64,000 nucleotides of DNA from Mesotaenium endlicherianum (lineage: Eukaryota; Streptophyta; Zygnematophyceae; Zygnematales; Mesotaeniaceae). The DNA lies in NCBI GenBank assembly GCA_009602735.1, contig WELA01003775.1, forward strand, positions 108,046 through 172,045, in the 5' to 3' direction. The notes under the pieces were generated by a model. The model was given only the letters and a program-made list of their open reading frames with translations, was not told where the DNA came from and made no database searches. Made by a program: the position numbers and the translations under genes. Below, piece by piece: positions 20,296 to 31,286 of this stretch (its first letter is position 1; every line of letters begins with the position of its first letter).

Positions 20296-23200
20296 TAAGT
20301 CCTTTCTTGAATGTCCGTGCTTGTCTTCTTTGTCTCATGAGGTAAATGTGTGAGGCTTACTTGTGTGGTATGATGAGTCTAGGTGGAGCTTGGGAAGTGT
20401 ATGATGTAGAGCATTGCACATCCTGTCCAGGATCCTTCCACTTGCTCACCTAGTGTGTCTCTTGGCTCAGTGTACTATGCGGCATACTAACTTGACTTTC
20501 CTAGCCTCTTGTGTACAGTTACACGCAACGAGAAGCCTGAAGTGGAGGCTTGATGGAAGAGGTGTCTGCAAGCATCAAGGGCAGCCTCAAGGGAGTTGCA
20601 TCATAGCAAGCTGGATATGACTCATTTACCTCACTTGATCATAGTCGTTGTGTGTTGTTATATGCAATCCACGGCTAGTATAGAGAGGGGTGTGCACTCC
20701 AGCGGTGCTAGAGGACTTGTTGGTCTGTTGTGCTATCCCTTCGGGTTTAAGCTTGTTGCTTTGCAAGAGACGTACCTCTCTCATTAGTTGTGTGGCAGTT
20801 CGGTTGAGGGAGCTTGGGTATGGCTGCATGTGTTGAGCAATTGAGACAGTGCGTGCACACATGATTTACTAACTTAAGTTTCCACGTATGGATTACGACA
20901 GGTTTTCGCCGCCACGGTCCAAGTGCACTACGTTGTCCACAAGCTTCAGCATGCTGCAACTTCTATGAGAAGAGGCTTCCACTGCAACAATGGCATCCTA
21001 CAGATACCCTCTATTCCCAACCATGGCTGTAACATTGTGTGCTCCTCTCGTTTGCCACATTGACGTGGGCTGGAAGGTTTAGGGTATGTGCCTTGTGCTT
21101 GAATGCTATGTGTGAGACGGTGCTTTGGTGATACTTGATGGGATCGTAGGAGCTTGGGGTTTAAGCTTAAGATAAGTCTAGTCAGTGTGCAGAGGTTTTT
21201 GGATGCGGATCTTATGTGATTGCTGACTTAGGTTAAGTCAGTTTGCAGGATTATTTGACCTAATGTGGTTAAAGGGTTTAAGGGCTTGGGTTTATGAACG
21301 AAAGGGCTTTCCTTTCACTCTCTTTAGTTCGCATGACTTATTAAAGGTTAAGTGTCCGAGAGCAGCCGCGATCAATGAGTACTTTGAGTGCTTGAGCTGA
21401 ACGAGCGCTTGGTGTTGCCATGCTTGGTGCGTGACATGTTTTACTGTGGGATTATGGCTCGTCATAGCTAGCGAGATAATCGGATAAGATGAGCATATCG
21501 AGACTTAGGTCTGTACGGTGTGTTGACTGACGTATGGAAAGTCAATGTGGATACTAGAGGGGGTTTGACTACTTGCCTTAGGTCCAGTTGGCTATTTGTT
21601 TTTGGATGCCACCTGTACACTCGGTCAAGTGTAAGGAGGTTTGTGTCTTCGTCATGGGGACGATCTGGGCATATTAGCAGTGTGCTAAGTTTCTGCCGGC
21701 CTCGCTGCTAACTGAGCTCGCTAGAGGCGCATGCTAGGTAGCATGCAAGATGCATTTGTACATGCGTCAGGTGCATGGAATTTGCATCCCGGGTGCTAGA
21801 GGTAGTGGATCGCCGTTAGCATACCGTAGAGCAGGTGTAAAATGGGCCCTGCTGTAATAGATTCACTATGCACACCTAAGTAAAGACAGAAGAGACCATC
21901 GACATTATAGACGTTCTCGCAATGCATGGCTTGAATGATCTTGTTCAGTCCGATGCACAAACATTCTTCTTGCTAGCTTGGGGTTACAGTGCGAAAGTCT
22001 TACCAGGAATCTATGCACGCTGTTGTCATTGGCTTGCTAGGTGCTTGCTGCAATTACAATAGGTGCCATGTATGTGCCTTTCGAGAGGAACTCGGTTTTG
22101 AGCTATACTGCGTTTGCCCATTGTCATTGGTTGAGTCTTTGTGATCCCAATGTTTGCCTTACCCTCCCGGGAACTATGTAAGATGGAGTCATCAGATCTT
22201 GAGTAGACTGATGCAGCTAGGGTGTGGTGTTTGCCACGCGTAGCTTAAGCTCGTTGAAGGCAACTTACACACTTGTTTGTTGTCTGTTCAACATACTGAG
22301 ACCAGCAAGCAGAGTGTGAAGCGATGGTGCATACAGGTCGAGAGAGGCCGAGGAGTTGGCATGCTGGACGCTGCCACGTGACGCTTCCCCACCTGTCCTT
22401 TGGGCAACTTCAGGCAGTACGGCATGAAGGAGGGAGTATCTTGAAACATCAGAACTATGATAGTTGGTTGTTTTTGGTCCCTCTTCTCTTTGATTGTTGA
22501 CTCTCACCATTGGGTGGTTGTCATTTTGGTGTATGTCTTGCTAAGAATGACCAGTATGAGTCATTGTATGTAAGCATTGGTAGAGTCAGCTAACTGAGCT
22601 ACTTCTTGGTATGGATAAACTCGCTAACAGGGCCGGTTGTTTTCATCTCATAGCAAGCTATCTACACTCTCGAATGGAGGGATATAATACGCTGGCTTAA
22701 GTTTGGGTTATTCATGGATAGAGCTTTGTGGTGAGAGGGTCTGAATGGCAGTACACTCTTCCCTAAGCCACTCCGGTCATTGATCTAATTTTGAAAAATG
22801 GACTATTTTTTTGGGCGGGGGGGACTTTCTTTCTTCTTTTGCTTACTTGGGTGTTTGCACTTTGTGTCCTCTCTCGATATTCCTTTGTTGATTCTCCTCC
22901 ACCCACTCGTACCTCCGCAATCCTCTGTGACTGTCACTTTGTGTGGTTCCTATGATGCGGCGTTGTAGGCACTTTTTGGTGTGCTTATGTGGTTAAAGCT
23001 GTCGGGTCGACAGCTATTTAAGTTGGAGAGAGGGAGATGGGATGTGTATTAGCAGTATTCAGTAACCTGTGCTTACCTGCATACTTAGCAGCAAGTGTAT
23101 GTACTAACTGAGTCATACACTGCCACGTCCTATGTATGTACTGCATTAATATCAGGAACATCAGTGACTGACTGGTGTAAACTGTGAGTTGCGGTACACT

Positions 23201-23519
23201 GTTGGAGCAAGTGTACGTACTAATTGAGTAAGTACATTGCCATAAGTTGGATTGGGTAGCAATGATGCATGACACATCAGGGAACTGCTTGAGGTGACCA
23301 GCATATTGCTCAAAACCATATGTTTCTTTGAACTTAGAGTGTTCTGAAAATGTGGTTAAAATCCAAAATTTTCATTGGCTCATTAACCTGATGTTACTCT
23401 TCTTGTGAGGACATTCAATGCCATCAAACCAGTTGGTCTCTCTTTTCCTTCAGTACGCTGAATTTTGAGCAGGTACCTAAGTCACGAGAAATTGCTTGTG
23501 AGGAGGTTTCAAGGTGTGA
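20296..23519 (+). other. Non-coding interior of the LTR-led element
   Basis: There is no supported coding region. The short ORFs present lack motifs. The base composition is rather even, with many TG-rich stretches. I see nothing else definable in it. Confidence 0.5.
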
Positions 23520-24837
23520 TCATTATCATTGGGAGGGATTACCCTGAGAGGTCTTGAAATATGTCAAGTCTTGTGACCAGTGTCAGAGAAATAAGGCTTG
23601 ACACACACCACCCGGAGGTCTCTTGCAACCACTGCCCATCCCAGCTGGACGCTGGGAAACTATATCCATGGACTGGGTGGTCTCACTACCAAGAACTGCC
23701 AATGGGCATGATTCAATACTGGTAGTCGTGGATAAACTGACAAAAATGGTCATTTTTATCCCCACAACTGTCAAAGTGACTGCACTCGAAACAGCGAGAC
23801 AGTTCTACAACCATGTAGTATGCCAATATGGGCTCCCTTCTAATATCATCTCAGACAGAGACTCAAAATTCACCTCTAAGTTCTGGAGAGCTTTAATGGG
23901 GTTAATGGGAGTCAAACAGCTGCTCAGCACAGCAAACCACCCTCAGACTGATGGGCAGACTGAAAGAACTAACCGAGTTCTGCAGGAGGTGCTCAGAGCA
24001 TATGTTAACCAAAAACAAGATAATTGGGATGACCTGTTGCCTCAAATTTAGTTTGCGGTCAACAGTGCGGTGCACGCGTCAACGGGCAAGACTCCTTTTG
24101 AACTCAGCCTGGGTAGAGTCCCTAAGTCCCCCCTAGATTTGCTAGGGGAGTCTTTATCTCACCCTGAAGGGATTGACAACCCGGTCTCCCTCCACTTAAC
24201 TCAGGAGTTTGCTGACACACTGTCAGCAGTCCAACAAAACCTGCACAAAGCCCAAGAAAACCAACAAAAATACGCTAATCAACACCGTCGGGAGCTGACA
24301 TTCTCTAAGGGAGATTTAGTCAAACTGCATTCTCAGCACCTGTACCTCCCTGGTGTGGTCAAGAAAAAGCTTGGCCCTGTCTGGGTCGGTCCATATTCGG
24401 TAGTGCGTCGTGTCGGTCAGAATGCTTACAAACTGAACATGTCAGCTGACTACAATGGTCACCCGGTCTATACTGTCTCCTTCCTGGAACCATACATCAA
24501 AGGTGATACACTGTTCACAGGTCGGTTACCTGTCCAACCGGGACCGGTCCCCGCTGTCAGGGACGGCGACTCTTACAAATATGAGGTGGAGGAGATTTTA
24601 GACGCGCGCTCGGTCCGTCGATCGTCTAAATATGTCATAAAATACCTCATTCGATGGAAGGGTTACGATGCCTCTGGGGACACTTTGGAATTTAAGAACC
24701 ATTTGACTAATGCCAAAGGAGCGTTGAAACGGTTCCACCTTTGCGCCGCTGGAGTCCCTTCATAACTGTCATTTCAGTTGACACGGGAAGGTGACAGGCG
24801 GTCCTGTCTCCATTTAAAGTTGGGAGGGGAAAATATA
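23520..24837 (+). mobile_element. Ty3 chromovirus fragment: integrase core, chromodomain, polypurine tract
   Basis: It begins with a second version of the zinc-finger sequence seen at 18,970-19,028 and continues into the integrase catalytic core (MDWVVSLPRT, IISDRDSKFTSKFW, HPQTDGQTERTNR: the D-D-E region). The GPY-like region follows (KLGPVWVGPYSVVRRVG), then a C-terminal chromodomain (YEVEEILDARSVRRSSKYVI, YLIRWKGYD). Chromodomains guide insertion to chromatin marks. A hairpin and polypurine tract follow at 24,793-24,837. It is broken, with at least two breaks. Confidence 0.88.
24793..24837 (+). other. Hairpin plus polypurine tract of the chromovirus
   Basis: GACAGGCGGTCCTGTC (24,793-24,808) can form a 6-bp stem with a 4-base loop. 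The purine tract GGGAGGGGAAAA follows, and then a TGACAATTAG LTR-like start at 24,838. The layout is the same as the hairpins before the LTRs at 1,952 and 27,052, though the sequence differs. Confidence 0.65.
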
Positions 24838-25154
24838 TGACAATTAGTGAGCGAGAGCGATAAAGGGACAGTTCCGTGAAGCCTAAGTGTCAGCATAGTG
24901 ACAGAGGGGACAGCCTGGCCCACATAAAGCACCTTGAGCTGAAAAAAAAAGGGCCTCGCACAACACTACATCACTTAACTCACCCTAAAACACAATCATA
25001 CGTTTATGTTTAGCGCATCGCAACTACGTCTACTTTTAGCAATCTTCCTGTAAGGTAAACAGCAACGAATCCACTATACTAATACTAACATACTTCCTGC
25101 AATCCCTATGACAAAGGTCCATATCCTACTAACTTGTGCCCTGTTTACATGCAC
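24838..25154 (+). repeat. LTR start of the chromovirus running into the leader of the next element
   Basis: TGACAATTAGTGAGC follows the polypurine tract. No second copy exists in the window, so the end of this LTR cannot be fixed. A splice-donor-like CCTGTAAGGTAAAC lies near 25,050. A perfect branch/acceptor arrangement TACTAAC...TGCACAG precedes the next start codon at 25,158. Confidence 0.5.
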
Positions 25155-25157
25155 AGG

Positions 25158-26937
25158 ATGGCTCCCACCACACAAAAGGAGGACATAAAGCGCAAGGCAG
25201 AAGAAGCCAGGAGGACAATGGAGCAATACCAGAAGGAGCTGGCGGCGACGTCCCTCACCAGGAGAGAACAAGAANGGGTCAAGGAGGACAGAAAGCGCAA
25301 GGCAGAAGAAGCCAGGAGGACAATGGAGCAATACCAGAAGGAGCTGGCGGCGACGTCCCTCACCAGGAGAGAACAAGAAAGGGTCCGCAAACAACAAGAG
25401 GCGGCAGAAGAGGCACAGAGGAAGAAGGATCAGGAAGCGGAAAACCTCAGGAAGGCTGAGGAGGAGAGACAGAAGAAACAACAAGAAGAAGCGGCAGCGG
25501 CAGAGGAGGAGAAAAGGAAAAAGATTGAAGCGGACAGACAGAAGAGCTTGGCCACTTACAGGTATACTGTGGTGGGTGGCCAAAACTTCGATAACCTGAA
25601 GGAAGCATTGCTGGCAGCCCAGGAGATCAACAGGCTGGAACAGACAACACTGCTACAGAGGGAAGGGACTGCAGCACTGGATAGGTACACTGAGACACAC
25701 ACCGGTGTGGTCCTTTACGAAGATTATGCTAAGATGGTGGGCTATACAGCGGAGCAGGCCCGTTACCTTGCAGATGATTCAGAAGACAAGCCGGTCTCCA
25801 TACCAGGAATAGTAGGAGATCAGAGACTCATCTGGATGGTGAGCATGCGGCCCGATAGCTTCAAGGATACGGTATTCTACCTCACACTACTGCCAGCTTA
25901 CAATGAAATTGAGAGAAGGAGCTGGGAGTACTTGGCCAGGGAAGCAGGACAGCAGATGTTCTCCCCCCACTGGTTCCCGTATAAACTGAGGAAGGCTGAG
26001 CACGGACCCCAGTACTACCAGCAGCCAACAGAATGGAGGTGGATGACCGTCACAAATAAGAAGCAGGAGTGTGACCGAGCCCAACCGGATGACTTCCACT
26101 ATGGCCTAGACGGCTATCTCATCCTACCACCTCACATTGCCCCTTAAGACTTCGGGCTGAATGGATGCCTGAGCAATATGAATGCAGAGACCAAGGAGCA
26201 TAGGAGGAGGGGAAGAGACTACTTCTCTAAGGGAAAGCATGCCTTTGTCAAATGGGCAAAGAATGCAGGCCGGATAGATATCAGCAGGCTGAAGGCCAAG
26301 CAACCTCCAGCGCGCCCTAAGAAAGGGAGGTCGGTAGACTACTCCATGTCTATTAGGGAGCAGGACGACTTAGTGGACGAGATCCCTACTCTCTCCGAGG
26401 AGGAGGATGAGGAGGATGAGGAAGAAGAACAAGGCAGAGGAGAAGCATCAGCAGCAGGTACTCAGGATACCCAGGGGCAGGCAGGGGCGCCTCCTAGAGA
26501 ACCACGATCAGGTATTTGGAATGTGATCCCCGTTATGGCGACAACTGGACCCCGCACTCGCTCCCCCAGCCCACCTGCCCAAGCAGGGGAAGATTCCGAT
26601 CTGACTGTACTGGGCAGCAGACACAAGCAGAAATCCCCAGAGGACAGGGGTGCCAGAAGAGGGACACGCGGTTAGGCCAGAGGTATGCCGGCCTCCCCCT
26701 CCGCTCAGGGGCATGTACCTCTAGCCAATGTATTTCAGCATCCTACTGGAATGCCTGTCTATGTGGGGATCAACACCAAAGTGGGTGAAGAGCAGGCTAC
26801 CATCCTTCGTTCTCCTCGAGGTCCAACTTTGGAGCAAACAGGGTACTTTAGAAGGCCAGCTGACAGACCTAGAGGGCTGTCCAGATCCAGGTCCAGATCT
26901 TCGTCTCCTGATCCTGAAGCCCCGGGAACAACCCCTT
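25158..26937 (+). pseudogene. gag-like coiled-coil structural protein gene (copy 2)
   Basis: It starts MAPTTQKEDIKRKAEEARR. A charged coiled coil spans about residues 5-120. The globular part carries YRYTVVGGQNF, LQREG, DYAKMVGYTAEQA, ERRSWEYLARE, PTEWRWMT and LPPHIAP, then SKGKHAFVKWAK, PKKGRSVDYS, an acidic Glu/Asp stretch and a Ser/Pro-rich tail. Conservation between the two copies extends over the whole length, which suggests past selection for the protein. There are no enzyme motifs and the family is not recognised. A single N at 25,275 sits between two near-identical ~104-base stretches that may be an assembly artefact. Confidence 0.7.
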
Positions 26938-27016
26938 AAGGTGACAGGCTGAAAAGGCAGTCAGTAGGGGCGGCTGGTCAGGTTCAGTTCCTTTATTTAA
27001 GGCTTTGCAATTTAAT

Positions 27017-27051
27017 GTTGTCGAGGCGACAACAAGTTAAGTTGGAGGGAT
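27017..27051 (+). other. Hairpin plus polypurine tract (copy 2)
   Basis: GTTGTCGAGGCGACAAC at 27,017-27,033, then AAGTTGGAGGGA before the LTR at 27,052. Identical to the arrangement at 1,917-1,951. Confidence 0.75.
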
Positions 27052-27771
27052 TGTAATGAATCAGTATATTAGTAGATATAATATTCATTTAAATATAATA
27101 GTTAATTAAGTTCAGCCTGCTGAACTTTAGCTAATAGTCAGTCTGCTGGACTTCACATAATTATCAGTTTAATGACTCAGCCGGAAGCAGCAGGCTGAAG
27201 TCCATATAAGTCAGTTTGCTGATCCATTCTTTGACAGCCAGCTGACTTCCGTACTCGGTAGCAGCGAACTGCCTTGATATGCGCCTAAGTACGATATGCT
27301 AGATGAATGGCCAGATGACATCCCTATGATGGATGGCTATTCGAGATGATGGGAGATGGCGGTGGATTTGGTTAACCGAGGTCCTACCATTGTGGTTAAC
27401 TCCCGGGTAGGCGGTGCCATCGCACTGACCGTTGAACAGTAAACTCATTCCATGTACATATGCTAGGCATTGCTCTCGAGTTCGGCATTCGGAAACGAGG
27501 CCAACTCTCTTGTACAGCTTATTGAGAGCGATCTGAATCCAAGGCGAGAAGCCATTGATATGCACTGTCTTCTAACCTTGCTTATGTATGAGTTTACTGA
27601 TTTGCATTATTGATGCTAGTTTACTCGCATTTGACTTACGAATATTATTCACTGCTAGTGTGTTGTCCTTTGCCGTTTAACCAGTTAACGAAAATTACCA
27701 TAAATATTACTTGCTGATATAAAGATCTTCATTAATTGTTAATTGCCTGTTTAGTAAGTCGATTCATTTCA
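27052..27771 (+). repeat. Right LTR (720 bp) of copy-2 element
   Basis: It starts TGTAATGAATCAG and ends GATTCATTTCA. It matches 1952-2672 along its whole length with scattered differences, including the set of CAGC(N)TGCTG-type motifs in its first 200 bases. Confidence 0.92.
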
Positions 27772-29330
27772 TCTCTAGACGTAGTGCGATGATCGATGAA
27801 GCATCTATTCAAGAGTTTCTGAAAAGACCCTTGGAACTTAAACCCTTGGTCTGTCAGCACTTCTGCTGGAGCTCCATGACGCACAATCACACCATTGAGG
27901 AGTGCTTCCGCGGTCCCTAGACTCTCCTTAGCAGTCAGAGGTACGACCTCTATCCACTTAGAGAAATGCTCAATCATGATCGTGATGTACTTGTTACCTC
28001 GCTTAGACAGCGGTAGCTCACCTGCGAGACCGCAGCTCCAACGGTAGCCTAGGCCCATGATTGGCAAAGGTTGCAAGTGTAGATGTTGTTGTGTAAAACC
28101 AACCTTGACGCGATCGCAGCTTTGGCAGGCCTTGATCACATCTTCACACTGCTGCTTCATGCCCCTCCACCAGTAAGACGGCTCCAAAAGACTATACGTC
28201 TTCTTGACACCATAGTGTCCAGTGTTCTCGTGCAGATTGAACGGCTTGGAGTAGTCACGCGTTCGCAAGACTGGGGCTGTTACCATCCGCTTCTTAAGCT
28301 CGTTCATGGCTTTCTCCTGAGCTTCTGTCCACACAAAATGCACATCCTTTTTCAGGAGTTCCGTCAGGGGTTTAGCAATTCTCCTGTAATCCTTCACAAA
28401 CTTACGATAGTATCCGCTTAGCCCTAACAGAGCTTTCAGCTTAGACACATTCGCAGGTGCAGGTATCTTGTAAATAGCCTCAGTTTTCACAGCCTGAGGG
28501 GACATAGCATTGTTTCCAATCTCATGTCCTAGGTAAGGCGCGAGTGCCTCAAAGAATCTGCACTTCCCGGGATGCAACTTCATCTGGAATTTCTCCAAGC
28601 GCTGGAACACTTGTTCCAAGTGCTTGAGGTTCTCCTCTATGGACTTGATGAATAATACCACATCGTCAATGTATGGATTAGCAAAATCTAGCCCCTCCAG
28701 CACTTTATCCATAGTCCTCTGAAATATGGCTGGGGCATTTTTCAGCCCAAATGGCATCACTGTCCATTGCCAAAGTTTTCTTTGAGCCCAAAAAGGGGTT
28801 TTTCCTCAATATTCTGTTTTCACAGGGATCTGGTTGAAGCCTTGGCGCAGATCGATGATGCTGAACACCTTCCCGGTGGTGGCAATCGCAAAGATCCGCT
28901 TCGGCGTAGGCATCACATAGCTGTCTGGCTCCGTGTAGAGATTCAGTCGCCTGTAATCTCCACACATACGAGTGGCAGTGTAATTACCGGCCTCGTCCTT
29001 TTTAGCTACTACTACTGTGGGAGCCCCATGCACTGAGATAGATTTTTCAATCATGCGGAGCTTATGCAGCTCCTCGCAAGTTTTTTTCACACAGTCCCAC
29101 TCTTTCTGACTGAGCTTATGCGGCCCAAGTCTGACTGGGTTATCAGTATATAGTGTGATCTCACACACACTGGTAGTGGTTCTGTTAATCTCCTTTTTAG
29201 TAAAAGCAAACATCTTGCGGTGTTTCTTTAGCAACCTTTCTACTTGTGCTCTCTGCTGAGCTGAGACCATTTTCCCAATGGCAAAAGTCTCAGTTTCAGG
29301 TTGCTTCTCCCCAACAAAGGCATCCAATAG
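27772..29330 (-). pseudogene. Reverse transcriptase and integrase region (element copy 2)
   Basis: RT motifs: TRMCGDYRRLNLYTEPDSY, FSIIDLRQGFNQIPV, MMPFGLKNAPAIFQRTMDKV and the catalytic NPYIDDVVLF, then LLGLSGYYRKFVKDYRR. Integrase: zinc finger HYGVKKTYSLLEPSYWWRG with CQSCD, and a core with YITIMIEHFSKWIEVVPLTA and VLTDQGFKFQG. It is a Ty3-type order and not intact. The counterpart in element copy 1 lies outside the window. Confidence 0.88.
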
Positions 29331-29333
29331 TTG

Positions 29334-29988
29334 CTACTCCTTGGGTGCAGGTGGGGGCTTTTCGCCCTCATCCTGGCCCTCGGGCTTTTCTGCCTGATTT
29401 TTAGGAGGTGGGGTAGCAGGCTTTGCAGCTTGCTCCTCCGTTGCCATAGGCTTTGCAGCCTGTTTCCTAGGCTTTTTACCTTTCCCAATGACGCGTCGCC
29501 TCTCCTGCGGTGAAGTGTACGTCAGGCGCCTCCGGATGGGTTGCCTCAGGAACATTTCCTCGTCAACTGCAGTCCAACTGGTCCCGGTTTCTCCTTCTTC
29601 ACGTGGCCGAGGTTGGTTTGCCACTGGCCAACCTGCAGAATCTGTCCTAGGGCTGATTACCCAGCCCCACTCTTGCTCAATAATAGCCATGCGTGCGACG
29701 GTCGTGCCATACTCCTCCCTTGCGGGTGGTGTGACCGTCCATGCCTGCGCCAACGTTTGCGGCCTTTGAGGTGCCGCTAGTTGTGCGAGGAAAGCATCAT
29801 CTGCTGCGGTCAAGCGGCTGATGGTGTTTCTCAGATCCATCAGTTCCCATTCTAGGATTGCAGGTGTCATGGGAGCAGGTGCCTCCGGCCTCTGCATCCT
29901 AAGATCTGATAGTTGCAACAAGGGCCGGTTAATGCCTGGCGGCACACTAATGCCCAATGCCATTGCCCTGCGAATCAAGCCGTCCTCT
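29334..29988 (-). pseudogene. Linker region, second half (element copy 2)
   Basis: It contains Lys/Gln/Ala-rich repeats (EEQAAKPATPPPKNQAEKPEG) and a more ordered part with WTVTPPAREEYGTTVARMAI. It matches 4.06-4.48 kb in copy 1. No enzymatic motif. It adjoins the nested chromovirus at 29,994. Confidence 0.6.
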
Positions 29989-29993
29989 CCCTC
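29989..29993. repeat. Target-site duplication CCCTC (left)
   Basis: The five bases before the left LTR of the nested chromovirus are repeated at 36,695-36,699 just after its right LTR. A 5-bp duplication is standard for Ty3-type integrases. Confidence 0.9.
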
Positions 29994-30517
29994 TGTAGTG
30001 AAACAGATAGATAATGTAGTGAAACAGATAGATAAAGTACTTAGTATAACAAAATACTTTATCTATTCAAGACAAGGATCTTTGAACACAAGTGGTAGCT
30101 TCTTGAAAGAGAGATGGCTTCTTGAAAGTTCATATATTTCTGGATTTTGGCAAGTACAAGAGTGATTCTCGAATGTCTTCCTATGTTCTAGCTCTTGTTT
30201 ATATACTTGCTACACAAGTAATTTCTAGGAAGGTGTATGTTGATGTGTTGGCACCCAACACATCCCAAAACTTGCCACCTCTTTCTAGAATAATGTACAC
30301 ATGTCCTTTTGACCTAAAAATGGCACATCTGACTTTTGCCACATGGAGTTCTTCTAGGTCTTTCCTCTAACTTCGAAAATGCCTTGGAAGGTTCAAAGGA
30401 CATGAACCAAGTTACTAGAGTACCTATTCACACTTGACTCCACACAATACTACTCCAAATATATTTGAAAACATTAAAATATATGCAAACTAATATATAA
30501 TAACTCAAATCACTACA
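29994..30517 (-). repeat. 3' LTR of nested chromovirus (524 bp)
   Basis: Near-identical to 36,192-36,694. It carries one extra copy of a 21-bp unit (TGTAGTGAAACAGATAGATAA at 29,994-30,014 and again at 30,015-30,035) at its outer edge. A C-run CACCCCCCC just inside (30,519-30,527) is the complement of the polypurine tract. Confidence 0.93.
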
Positions 30518-30555
30518 TCACCCCCCCGATAGAAAAAGCGACGTCTCGGCGCGTC

Positions 30556-30680
30556 AAGTCAGGTCTTACACATGTGGAGCAAACTAGTCAACAGTTTCAA
30601 GTCAGATGCCACACATGTGAAGAGGACTAGTCAAAGGCGCCAAGTCAGGTGCTACACATGTAAGGTAGACTAGGCAAGGT
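30556..30680 (-). repeat. 43-bp tandem repeat, three copies
   Basis: The units begin at 30,556, 30,599 and 30,642. They share AAGTCAG, the palindromic CACATGT(G) core and ACTAG. They lie in the non-coding stretch between pol and the 3' LTR of the nested chromovirus. Confidence 0.85.
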
Positions 30681-31286
30681 CGTAGGTGGTGTGACCTTAT
30701 TGGCTAGCCTACTCCTTAATGATAAAGAAAATTGTACAAGTTGGCCCAGAATCTGCCACGAACTCAAAAATTCATAGCGGCCACAGAACTGCTCCAAATC
30801 TGAAAATTCGAGTGCCAGACGGACCGCGTCGGAGAACTCTACCGGGTCACCAAATTTGAGAGCATTCTCATTTCTGGAGTGTCGTTGAGAGCTGAGAGAG
30901 TAGGCACTCCTCCAAATCTGTGCAGAAACTTCTGAAAATCATAAGTCCTTCTATACTTCTCCAAATTCTGCAAACTAAGTCTCAAACTGGGCGCTGTAAG
31001 ATGTTCTACCAGAGTCTTGAGTTTCAGAGCATTCCAAGTTCAGGGGAGGGCACAATGTCAGAAGGCATATTCTGCCCTAACAATGCCAGCAGCCTGACCC
31101 CCTTCTACTTAGAGCATCATATCTCTCTCACCAGTGCTCCAAATTGAGCAAACTTGGACTCTAAATGACCGGCTACTCATGGACTACAGCCAGGTAAATT
31201 TTCAGAATTTATTATGCAGAGACCTATCACCAGTAGCAGTTTTAGTTTTCTGTCCAGAAACTGCGAGAAGAGAAGAGTGTCTAATG
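30681..31286. other. Non-coding stretch between pol and 3' LTR of the nested chromovirus
   Basis: There is no supported ORF. Several similar phrases such as CCAAATCTG and CCAAATTGAG recur loosely. Probably the 3' untranslated part of the element transcript. Confidence 0.5.

Larger units (their letters stand above)
19029..23519 (+). mobile_element. LTR-led element with long non-coding interior
   Basis: An LTR (19,029-20,282) is followed by a tRNA-iMet primer-binding site (20,284-20,295). About 3.2 kb follows in which no ORF longer than about 85 codons and no retroelement motif can be found. No matching right-hand LTR or polypurine tract was seen before the Ty3 sequence resumes at about 23,520. 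It resembles the large non-coding LARD-type derivatives, but with a missing 3' end. The right boundary is approximate. Confidence 0.6.
25080..27771 (+). mobile_element. LTR retroelement with one coiled-coil protein gene and no pol (copy 2)
   Basis: It is the sister of the element at 1-2672: same protein motifs, same hairpin and polypurine tract (27,017-27,051) and same LTR family (27,052-27,771). Its left LTR is not present in recognisable form; the chromovirus LTR lies there instead. Its right LTR abuts minus-strand integrase sequence of methyltransferase element copy 2, so it inserted in opposite orientation. It is broken, about two breaks. Confidence 0.8.

Noticed and set aside
19024-23519. 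TGTGA on both sides as target duplication of the LTR-led element
   Set aside because: The right-hand copy lies within a longer, diverged duplicate of the left flank, so the 5-base match has no weight.
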